NCBI GenBank assembly: GCA_026388115.1
Contig: JAPLKK010000242.1
Span: 1-45,895 of the forward strand
DNA from: Elusimicrobiota bacterium
Lineage (GTDB): Bacteria; Elusimicrobiota; Elusimicrobia; UBA1565; JACRDR01
DNA: 45,895 bases
Reading direction: 5' to 3'
Under the pieces are notes generated by a model, which ran no database searches, was not told the DNA's origin, and was given only the letters and a program-made list of their open reading frames with translations. The translations under genes and the position numbers were made by a program. Every line of letters begins with the position of its first letter. The stretch's first letter is position 1. Shown here piece after piece: positions 22,635 to 31,111 of the stretch.

Positions 22635-24386
22635 GTGAAAGCTGACGACCTGCAGGCGGAGCTCGACCGCCTGTGGTCTAAGGTCAATTCCGAGCCGGAC
22701 CGCGACCCGCCTCCGCTGCCGTCGTCGGGGGAGGTGGACGCGCCTATCCGCGAGGCCTCGCTCGAGGCGCTGCATCTCGTGCGCCGCCAGCGCGAGACCG
22801 AGAGCGCCGAGCTCAAGCATCTGTTGGCCCTCAAGGAGCAGGCCGCCTCCGAGGCCTCCGAGCGGCTGAAGATCGTCCAGGCGGAGAACATCCGCCTGCG
22901 CCAGCAGCTCAACCGCCGCGAGCGCGCCTCCCTCGACGAGGCGGTCGCCCTCTCGGCGAAGCTCGAGGAGTCCAAGGCCGGTCTGCGGGCGCAGGAGGAT
23001 CGCTTTTCCCAGGAGGAGCGGGTCCTGCGCGACATCGCGGAGAAGACGCGCCAGCAGCTCGCCGCCGAGACCGCGCGCTGGCGCGAGCTCGAGCACCAAT
23101 GGGGCCAGCGCGAGCAGCAGTATCTGCTGGAGATCAAGGAGGCCCAGGCCCTGCTGTCGCGCGCCGAGCAGGCGGCCGGCCAGGCGGACGGGCGTTCGCG
23201 CAAGAGCTTCGATGACTTGCGCACGGCCAAGGGGGCCGTGGAGGCGACGCTCGGCGAGCTGCTGAAAGAGCGGCAGCTGCGCGACGCCGCCGACAAGGAG
23301 CGCGCCAGGGCGCTGGAGAAGGTGGCCGAGGTCGAAGCCCATTTCGACGAGCTGCAGAAGCTCTGGCGCGAGGAGCGCCAGCAGTGGCAGGAGCTGTGGG
23401 ACCGCGAGCACGCCAGCTGGGACGCGCGCAAGCAGGAGCTGTCGGGCTGGGAGGAGCGCCTGCGCAAGGAGCGCGAGTCGGGGCTGGCCGGCCTCCGTTC
23501 CAGGGAGGAGAGCGCGGCGCGCCTCACCGAGCAGATGGCGAAGAACCTGCGCGAGTCCACCGAGGCGAGCGGCAGGCTCGCGCGCCTGCTGCGCGGGCTG
23601 CGCAGCGGCCGCGACGCCGCCTCGGTGCGCGGCCGGCGCCTGGCGACCGTCGGGCTGGCGGTGGCGCTCGTCGCGGCCGCGGCCGTGCCCGCGTGGCTTT
23701 GGATGACGCGCCTGCGGCTGGAGCCCGTCTGGGCGCGCGCCGTCCCCGTCGAGAACGCGACCGCGCTCGCGTTCGACGGCGACCACCTATGGGTCGCCGC
23801 CTGGCCGGGCGAGCTGGTCTGCCTCGACGGCGCCAAGCCCGACCAGGTCGTGAGCCGCGTGCGGGTCGACGGCGTCGGGGCCTATCATCCGGGAGCGCTG
23901 ACCACGGGCGCCTCGACCTTGTGGTCGGTGGACACGGCGCAGGCGCGCCTCTTGCGCCACGCCGCCAACGACCCCGCGCTTCCGCGGGACATCTGGCCGT
24001 CGCCGGGCCCGGCTCCGCTCGCCGTCGCCTACGACGGCAAGCAGCTGTGGAGCTACGACGCGGTGACCCGGCAGCTGTACCGCCATCTCGGCGAGGGGCC
24101 GCAGGCCCAGCTTCAAACCTTCCCGGTCGCCCTCGACGTGGTGCCCACGTCGATGCAGTGGGCCGGCAAGGATCTGTGGATGCACGACTCGAAGGGCAGG
24201 CGGCTGCTGCGCCTGAGGATCGTCGGCGGCGCGGTCGAGGCCGCCGACTCGCTGGCCTTGCCCGCGGACGTGACGAGCGCCGCGGTGGCCTGGACCGGCG
24301 AGAAGCGTTCGCTGTGGACGCTGTCACCCGCGCCGGCCGCGCAAGGGGGGGCCCTCGTGCGGCGTTACGAGCTGGGCGGGCGTTAA
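22635..24386 (+). CDS. coiled-coil inner-membrane protein with propeller-like periplasmic domain
   Basis: 583 residues, no recognised family. Residues 1-330 are a long cytoplasmic coiled coil, very rich in Glu, Arg, Gln and Ala (for example RETESAELKHLLALKEQ and LREERQ-type heptads). One membrane segment follows (LATVGLAVALVAAAAVPAWLW, about 338-358). The periplasmic part of about 225 residues contains repeated blocks with a W-x-h-D pattern: ALAFDGDHLWVAAW, ASTLWSVDTAQARLL, AVAYDGKQLWSYDAVTRQL, QWAGKDLWMHDSKGRRLL and AWTGEKRSLWTLS. This spacing of about 45 residues suggests a beta-propeller. The topology (cytoplasmic rod, single TM, sensor-like propeller) hints at a scaffold or signalling role. 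It starts at GTG 22635 behind a TATAAT. Function unknown. Confidence 0.8.
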   Translation: MKADDLQAELDRLWSKVNSEPDRDPPPLPSSGEVDAPIREASLEALHLVRRQRETESAELKHLLALKEQAASEASERLKIVQAENIRLRQQLNRRERASLDEAVALSAKLEESKAGLRAQEDRFSQEERVLRDIAEKTRQQLAAETARWRELEHQWGQREQQYLLEIKEAQALLSRAEQAAGQADGRSRKSFDDLRTAKGAVEATLGELLKERQLRDAADKERARALEKVAEVEAHFDELQKLWREERQQWQELWDREHASWDARKQELSGWEERLRKERESGLAGLRSREESAARLTEQMAKNLRESTEASGRLARLLRGLRSGRDAASVRGRRLATVGLAVALVAAAAVPAWLWMTRLRLEPVWARAVPVENATALAFDGDHLWVAAWPGELVCLDGAKPDQVVSRVRVDGVGAYHPGALTTGASTLWSVDTAQARLLRHAANDPALPRDIWPSPGPAPLAVAYDGKQLWSYDAVTRQLYRHLGEGPQAQLQTFPVALDVVPTSMQWAGKDLWMHDSKGRRLLRLRIVGGAVEAADSLALPADVTSAAVAWTGEKRSLWTLSPAPAAQGGALVRRYELGGR

Positions 24387-24485
24387 TAACTCTGAAATCA
24401 ATTTTGCTAATTTGGGGCTAGACTAAACGAAGCACCCGGAGCCGCCGAGGCGACCGTTATTTCGGCGCTCCGATGGACAACTGGA

Positions 24486-27400
24486 ATGGAGCGACGAAGG
24501 TGCGACGAGGTCAGGCGCCCGGCCCGCCTTGCGGCGGGCTGGGTGCTCCTCATCCTGTTCGCGGCGCGGGCCTCGGCCCAGCAGGTCTACATCAACAGCC
24601 TCTGGGTGTCGCACTCCGACGAGTGCGTCCGCTATAACCAGGACGGCAAGTTCTACTGCCCCAGCCCCGCCGGCAAGGGCATCTGCCCGCTGTCGACGTT
24701 CGGGGGGAACATCTCGAACAATCCGCACATCGAGTTCGACCAGCTGCTCCAGAGCCCCGCCAAGACGGAGTGCATGCAAGGCCCGAACGGCACCAACGGG
24801 CGCAACCCCTATTTCGCCCCCGGCTCGACGTGGCTCAACTACTGCAACAGCCAGGTCTTCCTCTGCCTCAACATCGGCTTCGGCAACACGCAGACGGGCT
24901 CCGGCGACATCCCGATCGACAAGGTGGGCTTCGAGCTGTTCAAGTTCACCGGCGGCGCGAACGCGCTCAATCCCGAGACGACGCCGCCGGTGCGGACCTT
25001 CTCGGTGGACGCCCCCGGGACGATCCCGGCCAACATCACCGGCATCGTGCCGGACCCCGGCTTCTGCGGGAACCTGACGTCGGACGGCGTCAACTATCCG
25101 TTGGTGAACGGCTGCGGCTACTGCGTGCTCTGGGACGGCACGATCAACATCGCGGGCGAGCTGGGCAAGTCCAACGGCGATTACGGCTTCCGCGGCACGG
25201 TCGAGACGAACCAGACCGGCGCCAACGGCAACATCACGATCTCGCAGACGCGGCCCTACCCCGCCGGCGCCACGCTGGACTGCTCGTGCGTCGGCGACGG
25301 CCACTACACGACGAAGGCCCAAGGCGCTTATACCGGCAACGACTCCTACGACTCGAACTGCGCGACCCCGAACACGGCGACGGACGGGACGACCAACGTC
25401 CCGAAGGTTCCGGGCGCGGTGCTGCAGCAGCCGATCGTCGTGGACCTCGTGGACGTCCACAACGTCCGCTCGACGGCGACGATCGTCGGCACGTTCTCCG
25501 GCGTGCTGGCCGAGCCGTATTCCATCACCTATCGGCTCGGCAAGGACGCGACGACCTTCATCACCATCGAGGATACCGGCGGCTCGCTCACCGGGACGAA
25601 CCCCTTGCCCATCGTGCGCAGCCTCGTCAACGGCCTGCCGCGCGTCGGCGAGGGCATCCCGGACGGCACGCTGCAGAACGGCGACGCGTGGAACGGCCGC
25701 TTCGACAACGGAGACCTCGGGCCGCCGGGCGTCTATCTCGTGACGATCCAGGCCGAGGCGCGCGACCAGTTCGGCATGGATCTCTCGGCGCCCGTCACCC
25801 GCCAGATCTCGCTCGACCCCGTGCAGGTGACCGATATCCTGGTCCAGCCGCTGACCAGCCAGGCCACCGCGCTGGCCGTGCTCACCTACACGCTCACCGA
25901 GCCGGCCACGGCTTACGTGGACATCTACCCGCCGGGCACGCAGTTCTGCAACGGCCTCAACTCGCTCAACAATACCGCGCAGGTGCCCGACAACCCCTTG
26001 GCCTCGAGCGACCCGATGGTGCCCCCGAAGAACTTCCGGCCCACGATGACCGGCAACTGCACCGCCCCCGGCTACCAGTTCAACGACTATCCCGGCACGG
26101 CCAACAATGCCAGCGGCGTGCTCGTGCCCATCCGCCGCTTGGTCGAGCAGAAGAACCTGCGCACCCCGGTGGTGAGCTTCTGGGACGGCCGCGACGCCAA
26201 CGGCAATATCATGCCGGACGGGGATTACGTCTTCGTCCTTTACGGGGCGCTTCCCTCTCAGAACGGCTTCGGGTTCCCGACCACGTGCAACTATGGCGTG
26301 ATCCCGCCGACCAACTGCACCAGCTCCGGCAACGACCGGCGCATCTGGACCTCGACGGCCAAGAGCGGATTCCTGTCGATCGCCCGCGGCAACGTCACGA
26401 TCAGCCAGATCACGCCCGCGACGACGGTGATCGGCTCGAGCCCCTCGGTCGCCGGCCTCAACCCGTTCATCTTCTCGTACTCGCTGTCGCGCGACGCCAT
26501 CGTGAACCTGCGCATCCTGCCGATCTCGGGCGTCGGCACCCCGGTCAGGACCCTGGTCAACAACCAGGTCCGCCCCGCCAACTTCCTCAACCGCGAGATC
26601 TGGCAGGACGGCCTCAGCGACAACGGCTTCGTGGTCACCTCGGGAACCTATCTCGCGGAGCTGACGGCCGCCGACCCGTTCTTCCCGGCCAAGGTCGCGA
26701 CGACGACCGCGCTGTTCCAGGTGAACCTCTTCCGCATCACCGACGTGTCGGTCACGCCGCTGCAGTCCGGAGCGACCGAGAACGTCTCGCTGTCGTACCA
26801 ACTGTCGCAAAGCATGTTCGTCGGCTGGAACATCTACGCGCCCGGCACCATCATCACCGGCTCGACCGCGCCCAACACCGCGACGAGCGGCTGGCCTCCC
26901 TGCGGCCAGGTCATCGCGCAGCAATGCCCCCAGGTCACCGACCTTGCGGGGAACCAGACCAAGCCGATCTTGACGATCAACGGCATGCGGCCCGGCAGGC
27001 TCAGGATCACCGAGACGTGGGACGGGCGCGACTCGAACGGCCTGTTCGTGCCCGACGGCGCGTACGTGTACACGCTCGTGGCGCAGTCCACCTTCCCCTT
27101 CCAATCGCCGATCTTCGCCGCCGACGCGATCATCGGATTCCTGACCATCTCCCGGGGGGCGATCCTCTTCCCGGTCTTCACCGTGACGCCGACCGTCCCT
27201 CCGCTGTTCAACAGCAGCGCCACGATCACGCTGCCGCCCTACGAGCTGGACTATTCCGTCACGCGGCAATCCTCGATGACGATCAAGATCCTGACGACGG
27301 ACTCGGTGCCTCGCACCATCCGGACGCTGATCTCGGGACAGGTGCGCGACGCCGTCTTGCTCCACAAGGAATTCTGGGACGGCCGCGACGACGGGTCGAG

Positions 27401-28220
27401 CTTCGTCACGCCGGGCTTCTACACGGTGCAGGCCATCGCCAACGACCTGGCTTCCCAGCTCGCCTCCGGCTCCACCGTCCAGCAGACGATCGCCGTCGAC
27501 CCCTTGCGCATCTACGACGTCGCCGTCAGCCCGTTGACCGCCAACGAGGCGACGGCGGCGATCTCGTTCCAGGTCTCGGAGACCATGAAGGTGTCGGTCA
27601 AGATCTACAAGCCGGGGACGGTGTTCGACATCGCCGCCAACCCGTCGCCGCCCGAGTCGATCTCGCTGGTCAAGCGCATCGTCGGGGTGCGTCCGGCGCG
27701 CACCGAGGTGACCGAGCAATGGGACGGCACCGACCTGAAGCTCGCGCACGTCACCGACGGCAACTACGTCTTCAAGATCATCGCGTCCACCGATATCGCC
27801 GCCATCGACAGCACGACGGGCAACGCGAGGCCCGGGGCGACGCTGGCCGAGGACATCCCCATCAGCGAGGTCCCGGTCGTCCGCGGCGTCTCGCCCTCGC
27901 CGGAGGCCGACTTCGAGAAGAACTCCTTCGTTTATCCCAACCCGGTCACGACGCCGCAGGCCACCTTCAACATCTACGTGCCGATGCAGTCGAACGTGTC
28001 GATGAAGATATACAACCTCGCCGGGGAGCTGGTCTATAACAAGGATTTCGGCGCCCAGGCGGCCGACACTTACGTGGACAACGGCGCGTTCCTATGGGCG
28101 AAGGTCAACAACTTCGGGCGGCCGTTGGCTCGCGGGCCCTACTTCGTGCTGATCCGCGAGGACGAGACGCTGGGCGCGCGCAACGTTTTGCAGACGATCA
28201 AGAAGATCCTGATCCCGTGA
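24486..28220 (+). CDS. giant secreted protein with FlgD-type Ig-like repeats and Por-like C-terminal domain
   Basis: 1244 residues. Signal peptide LAAGWVLLILFAARASAQ. The first 290 residues are Cys-rich (for example GFCGNLTSD and GCGYCVLWDG) and unassigned. After that, units of about 170-230 residues repeat, each with the FlgD-Ig signature: VVSFWDGRDANGNIMPDGDYVF, ETWDGRDSNGLFVPDGAYVY, EFWDGRDDGSSFVTPGFYTV and EQWDGTDLKLAHVTDGNYVF, preceded by strands of the LSYQLSQSM type. The last 95 residues follow the type IX/FlgD C-terminal plan: FVYPNPVTTPQATF, MKIYNLAGELVYN, GRPLARGPYFVLI. It is presumably a surface or extracellular structural protein. Only one base separates it from a PorV-like gene, the expected partner of such sorting domains. 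No adhesive or enzymatic domain is recognised. Confidence 0.85.
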   Translation: MERRRCDEVRRPARLAAGWVLLILFAARASAQQVYINSLWVSHSDECVRYNQDGKFYCPSPAGKGICPLSTFGGNISNNPHIEFDQLLQSPAKTECMQGPNGTNGRNPYFAPGSTWLNYCNSQVFLCLNIGFGNTQTGSGDIPIDKVGFELFKFTGGANALNPETTPPVRTFSVDAPGTIPANITGIVPDPGFCGNLTSDGVNYPLVNGCGYCVLWDGTINIAGELGKSNGDYGFRGTVETNQTGANGNITISQTRPYPAGATLDCSCVGDGHYTTKAQGAYTGNDSYDSNCATPNTATDGTTNVPKVPGAVLQQPIVVDLVDVHNVRSTATIVGTFSGVLAEPYSITYRLGKDATTFITIEDTGGSLTGTNPLPIVRSLVNGLPRVGEGIPDGTLQNGDAWNGRFDNGDLGPPGVYLVTIQAEARDQFGMDLSAPVTRQISLDPVQVTDILVQPLTSQATALAVLTYTLTEPATAYVDIYPPGTQFCNGLNSLNNTAQVPDNPLASSDPMVPPKNFRPTMTGNCTAPGYQFNDYPGTANNASGVLVPIRRLVEQKNLRTPVVSFWDGRDANGNIMPDGDYVFVLYGALPSQNGFGFPTTCNYGVIPPTNCTSSGNDRRIWTSTAKSGFLSIARGNVTISQITPATTVIGSSPSVAGLNPFIFSYSLSRDAIVNLRILPISGVGTPVRTLVNNQVRPANFLNREIWQDGLSDNGFVVTSGTYLAELTAADPFFPAKVATTTALFQVNLFRITDVSVTPLQSGATENVSLSYQLSQSMFVGWNIYAPGTIITGSTAPNTATSGWPPCGQVIAQQCPQVTDLAGNQTKPILTINGMRPGRLRITETWDGRDSNGLFVPDGAYVYTLVAQSTFPFQSPIFAADAIIGFLTISRGAILFPVFTVTPTVPPLFNSSATITLPPYELDYSVTRQSSMTIKILTTDSVPRTIRTLISGQVRDAVLLHKEFWDGRDDGSSFVTPGFYTVQAIANDLASQLASGSTVQQTIAVDPLRIYDVAVSPLTANEATAAISFQVSETMKVSVKIYKPGTVFDIAANPSPPESISLVKRIVGVRPARTEVTEQWDGTDLKLAHVTDGNYVFKIIASTDIAAIDSTTGNARPGATLAEDIPISEVPVVRGVSPSPEADFEKNSFVYPNPVTTPQATFNIYVPMQSNVSMKIYNLAGELVYNKDFGAQAADTYVDNGAFLWAKVNNFGRPLARGPYFVLIREDETLGARNVLQTIKKILIP

Positions 28221-28221
28221 C

Positions 28222-29196
28222 ATGAGAACCCGACTGGTGACGGCGACGCTCGCGGCGGCCCTGGGGCTCGGGACGCGCGCGTGGGCGATGGACCCGGCGG
28301 CGGGCACGGGCGGCGCTTCCTTCATGAAGATGGGCTGGGGCAGCGCGCGGGCCATGTCGCTGGGCCGCGCCTACTCGGCGGTGGCCGAGGGCGCGGAGTC
28401 GCTCGCTTGGAACCCGGCGGGATTGGCGCTCACCCAGCAGCGCGAAGTGTCCTATTCCTACCTGCGCTACATCCAAGGGGTGAACGCGCCGCTCTACCTC
28501 GCGTACGCCCATCCGCTGGGCCGCACCGTGTTCGGGGCGAACGTCGGCTACATGAGCCTCGAGGGCTTCGACGTCCGCGACGCCAACGGCATCCCGCTCG
28601 ACAACACGAACGTGCAGGTGCGCGACGGCTTCGGGACGCTCTCGATGGCGCGGTCGTTCTGGTACGAGAAGCTCTTCTTGGGCGCGAGCCTCAAGGCGGT
28701 GACGGAAGACAACGGGGGCCCCTCCCACACGAGCGTCGTCGGCGACTTCGGCGTGATCCTCAAGCCCAACCAGACGATCTCCTTCGGCTTCGCGACGCAG
28801 AACTTCGGCTCGAACGGGCGGCAGGTGGCGCGCGTCACCCGCGGCGGCGTGGCGGTGAAGGTCCTCGAGCTGCTGCAGCTGTCGATGGACCTGGACAAGT
28901 ATTCCGACAGCGCGGCGCGGGCGGGCTTCGGCGCGGAGTTCACGCTGCCGGAGGACCTGCTGGAGGTGGGCCAGATCTCTCTGCGCGTCGGCTACTACAA
29001 CACCGACAACCAGGGCAAGATCCTGGAGAAGGACCGCGAGGCGCTCTACCCCCTGGTGGGCACTCAGGGGCTCGCCTTCGGCATCGGCATCTTGTCGACC
29101 CAGGCGTTCGGCTACGGCATCTCTTTCGATTATTGCCTGGTGCCGATGGGGGCCCTGGGGAACTCGGATCAGATCACGATGAAGTTGAAATTTTAG
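28222..29196 (+). CDS. PorV/PorQ-like outer-membrane protein
   Basis: 324 residues. Signal peptide ATLAAALGLGTRAWA. The mature N-terminus has the family signature: GASFMKMGWGSARAMSLGRAYSAVAEGAESLAWNPAG split over two strands. About fourteen beta strands follow and the chain ends in an aromatic residue (MKLKF), typical of barrels inserted by BamA. One base separates it from the FlgD-Ig gene, so the two are surely co-transcribed. In Bacteroidota PorV receives type IX substrates carrying C-terminal domains like that of its neighbour. Whether a full type IX machine exists here cannot be told from this window. Unlike the barrel at 21015 it has no coiled-coil tail. Confidence 0.82.
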   Translation: MRTRLVTATLAAALGLGTRAWAMDPAAGTGGASFMKMGWGSARAMSLGRAYSAVAEGAESLAWNPAGLALTQQREVSYSYLRYIQGVNAPLYLAYAHPLGRTVFGANVGYMSLEGFDVRDANGIPLDNTNVQVRDGFGTLSMARSFWYEKLFLGASLKAVTEDNGGPSHTSVVGDFGVILKPNQTISFGFATQNFGSNGRQVARVTRGGVAVKVLELLQLSMDLDKYSDSAARAGFGAEFTLPEDLLEVGQISLRVGYYNTDNQGKILEKDREALYPLVGTQGLAFGIGILSTQAFGYGISFDYCLVPMGALGNSDQITMKLKF

Positions 29197-29232
29197 CAAT
29201 GATTTACCGTCTTTTTACCGTGGTACGTTATC

Positions 29233-29261
29233 TTGACAGTGAAGGGGGGCCCTGGTACACT
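29233..29261 (+). promoter_or_regulatory. promoter of the Tad/Flp pilus locus: TTGACA-17-TACACT
   Basis: Consensus -35 TTGACA (29233-29238), ideal 17-bp spacer and TACACT (29256-29261) with an extended TGG just before it. The ATG of the first pilin is 25 nt beyond the -10, so this gene has a short normal leader, unlike the leaderless genes. Confidence 0.8.
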
Positions 29262-29285
29262 CAGGGCGGATCGTGACTTCTGATC

Positions 29286-29462
29286 ATGGAAGAGCGCGAG
29301 CGGGCGGCATCGGGCCGGGGCGGACAGGCCCTGGTCGAGTACCTGCTGATGATGGTGATGCTGCTGTTCGTCTTCACAGGCCTTTACCGCGTGCTGACCA
29401 ATACGGTCAGGAACAAGATGTTCCTGCCCGCCGGCAAGGCCATCCTGAGGGACTACTGGTGA
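29286..29462 (+). CDS. small Flp-type pilin-like protein
   Basis: 58 residues. The prepilin motif is RGG followed by QALVEYLLMM: Gly at the cleavage position, Glu at +5 and Tyr at +6 (GxxxxEY), as in Flp pilins and class III signal peptides. One hydrophobic helix follows (LLMMVMLLFVFTGLY), then a short basic tail ending ILRDYW. It differs from the two pilins after it outside the motif, so it is more likely a minor pilin or initiator. It is the first gene behind a strong promoter, and its TGA overlaps the GTG of the next gene. Confidence 0.8.
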   Translation: MEERERAASGRGGQALVEYLLMMVMLLFVFTGLYRVLTNTVRNKMFLPAGKAILRDYW

Positions 29463-29638
29463 AGGGTTCACGGGGGCAGAATACGGTGGAGTATCTGATG
29501 ATGCTGGCGGTCATCGTCGGCGTCATCCTGGTGGTGGGCAAGATGTTCAAGCCGCAGATCTCGAATATCTTCAACCAGATCATGGGCATGGTGTCGTCCG
29601 CCGCCTCCACCGTCGCTCAGACCGATGGGGTCCGATAA
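29459..29638 (+). CDS. Flp-type major pilin, copy 1
   Basis: 59 residues from GTG 29459 (GTGA overlap with the previous stop). KGSRG is the leader, cleaved before QNTVEY (GxxxxEY motif); the mature peptide begins with a hydrophobic helix (LMMLAVIVGVILVVG) and continues KMFKPQISNIFNQIMGMVS. The leader is only about six residues, among the shortest possible. The mature part up to MGMVS is identical to copy 2; only the last dozen residues differ (SAASTVAQTDGVR). It is a structural subunit of the Tad pilus, to be processed by a TadV/CpaA peptidase that is not in this window. Confidence 0.85.
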   Translation: MKGSRGQNTVEYLMMLAVIVGVILVVGKMFKPQISNIFNQIMGMVSSAASTVAQTDGVR

Positions 29639-29656
29639 CAAAGGGGGATTAACGTG

Positions 29657-29848
29657 ATGGAGCGAATGAAGAAGCTGATCCGGTCGAAGCGGGGCCAGAA
29701 CACCGTCGAGTACCTGATGATGCTCGCAGTCATCGTCGGCGTCATCCTGGTCGTCGGTAAGATGTTCAAGCCTCAGATCTCGAACATCTTCAACCAGATC
29801 ATGGGCATGGTGTCGGGCGCGGCGCAAGGCGTCGCCTCGCCGAACTAA
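29657..29848 (+). CDS. Flp-type major pilin, copy 2
   Basis: 63 residues from ATG 29657 (a GTG just upstream at 29654 is also possible), with AAGGGGG about 9 nt before the ATG. The leader MERMKKLIRSKRG is longer and more basic than that of copy 1. The 42 residues from RGQNTVEY to GMVS match copy 1 exactly, although 12 codons differ, all silently. The tail is GAAQGVASPN. The independent Shine-Dalgarno and conventional leader suggest this is the principal pilin. Confidence 0.88.
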   Translation: MERMKKLIRSKRGQNTVEYLMMLAVIVGVILVVGKMFKPQISNIFNQIMGMVSGAAQGVASPN

Positions 29849-29872
29849 AGAGGAGCGGGCGGAGAGTGAAAG

Positions 29873-30361
29873 ATGCGGCGCTCGTGGGCGGCGTGCCGGG
29901 CCGGAGGCCGGAAGGGGCAGGTCATCATCGAGGTCCTGCTCGTCCTGCCGGTGTTCCTCTGGCTCGTGTTCATGATCATGGAGATCGGGCATCTGGCGTT
30001 CCGGACGATCCTGCTCCATCACGCCGCCTACGAGGTCGCCCGCTACGGGTCGCTGACGGACTCGAACCAGAAGGAGCCGCTGACCGGCGGCGGGTGCAAC
30101 TCGCCCAATCCGAACCGGATCGGCATGGAGTCGATCGCGCGCCGCATCCTGCCGACGAGCCACGTCGAGGTCTCGCTGCGGCCGACGCAGCCGACCGACA
30201 CTCAGTCCCAGTGCACGAATTACGACCTGCTGGTGACGATACGGCAGGACGTCCCGATGGTCTTCCCGATGACGGGGATCTGGCTGGCCGACAAGGGGCG
30301 GCGTACGCGCAAGATGGTCGCGACGGTGCCGATGCCCGTCGAGATGCCGCTGTTCAGATGA
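29873..30361 (+). CDS. tadE: TadE-like pseudopilin
   Basis: 162 residues. After a basic N-terminus, the TadE motif KGQVIIEVLLVLPVFLWL appears with Gly at the cleavage site and Glu at +5, then the long hydrophobic helix and MEIGHLAFRTILLHHAAYEVARYG, where the conserved Ala-Arg-x-Gly signature ends the helix. The periplasmic domain of about 110 residues has two cysteines (GGGCNSP, SQCTNYD) that could form a disulphide. TadE pseudopilins are processed by the prepilin peptidase and are needed for pilus assembly. The gene lies between pilins and cpaB, as in other tad loci. Start ATG 29873 with GGAGAG upstream. Confidence 0.85.
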   Translation: MRRSWAACRAGGRKGQVIIEVLLVLPVFLWLVFMIMEIGHLAFRTILLHHAAYEVARYGSLTDSNQKEPLTGGGCNSPNPNRIGMESIARRILPTSHVEVSLRPTQPTDTQSQCTNYDLLVTIRQDVPMVFPMTGIWLADKGRRTRKMVATVPMPVEMPLFR

Positions 30362-30377
30362 GGCGGGGGTAGAGGTT

Positions 30378-31029
30378 ATGGAAAAGAAAGGAGTGATGAT
30401 CCCGCTGCTCCTGGCGATCGGGGCGGCCGTTTTCTACCTCATGGTCCTCACCAGCCACGAGAGCGCCTATATCCGCAACTACGAGACGGCCACCGTGGTC
30501 GTGGCGAAGGTGGACATCCCGGAGCGGACGGCGCTCAAAGAGGAGCTGGTCGAGACGATGCCGGTGCCGCGCAAGTTCATGGCGCAGGACGCCTTCGAGG
30601 TGAAGACGCCCTCGGACATCAAGCTGATCGCCAACCTGGTGACGCGGGTGGCCGATCGACACGGACCTGCAGAAGCTGCTCAAGCCGGGAGACCGCGTGG
30701 ACATCCTGGTGACCTTCGACGCGAAGATGGCCGACCAGAGCAAGGAGAAGGTGACCGCGACCATCCTGCAGAACGTGCTGGTCCTGGGCGTGGGAGCGAA
30801 CCTCGGCCAAGGCCTGACGGCCAAGCAGTTCGGCGACAAGCAGGGGGCCGAGCAGCAGCAGGCGGCCTTCTCCGAGAAGGGATTCTTGAGCCTGGCGCTC
30901 AACCCGAACGAGGCGCAGTATCTGGCGCTCGCGCTCAAACAGGGCGAGACGACGGTCGTTTTGCGGGGCCTGGGAGACGTCGAGATGCACCCGATGGAGA
31001 TGGCGTCTTTCCGGAAGCTTTTCCGTTAG
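30378..31029 (+). CDS. cpaB: CpaB/RcpC-like pilus assembly protein, internal deletion and frameshift
   Basis: N-terminal membrane segment (MIPLLLAIGAAVFYLMVL), then the start of the SAF domain: VVVAKVDIPERTALKEELVE and IKLIANLVTRV. At about 30645-30655 the frame changes from the first to the next, where IDTDLQKLLKPGDRVDIL and VTATILQNVLVLGVG continue to the stop at 31029. These are CpaB hallmarks. Between VTRV and IDTD the family normally has some 30-45 residues (the second half of SAF, with IPxG motifs), which are missing. So this is not a one-base slip but a loss of roughly 100 bp, with frame change. CpaB helps the secretin assemble; if the deletion is real the product is truncated. It lies between tadE and the secretin, its usual place. 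Confidence 0.8.
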
Positions 31030-31111
31030 CCGCATAGAATTCAGCAAGAGGAGGGTCGATCGCCGGGAGAAGCTGAACTGAAGCGCTGCATCGAGTACGA
31101 GTGCGACATCT

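Noticed and set aside
24423-27749. Very long antisense open frame opposite the FlgD-Ig protein
   Set aside because: Its translation is Arg/Asp/Val-rich without motifs, a usual by-product of high-GC codon use; the plus-strand protein has signal peptide, repeats and a proper C-terminal domain.
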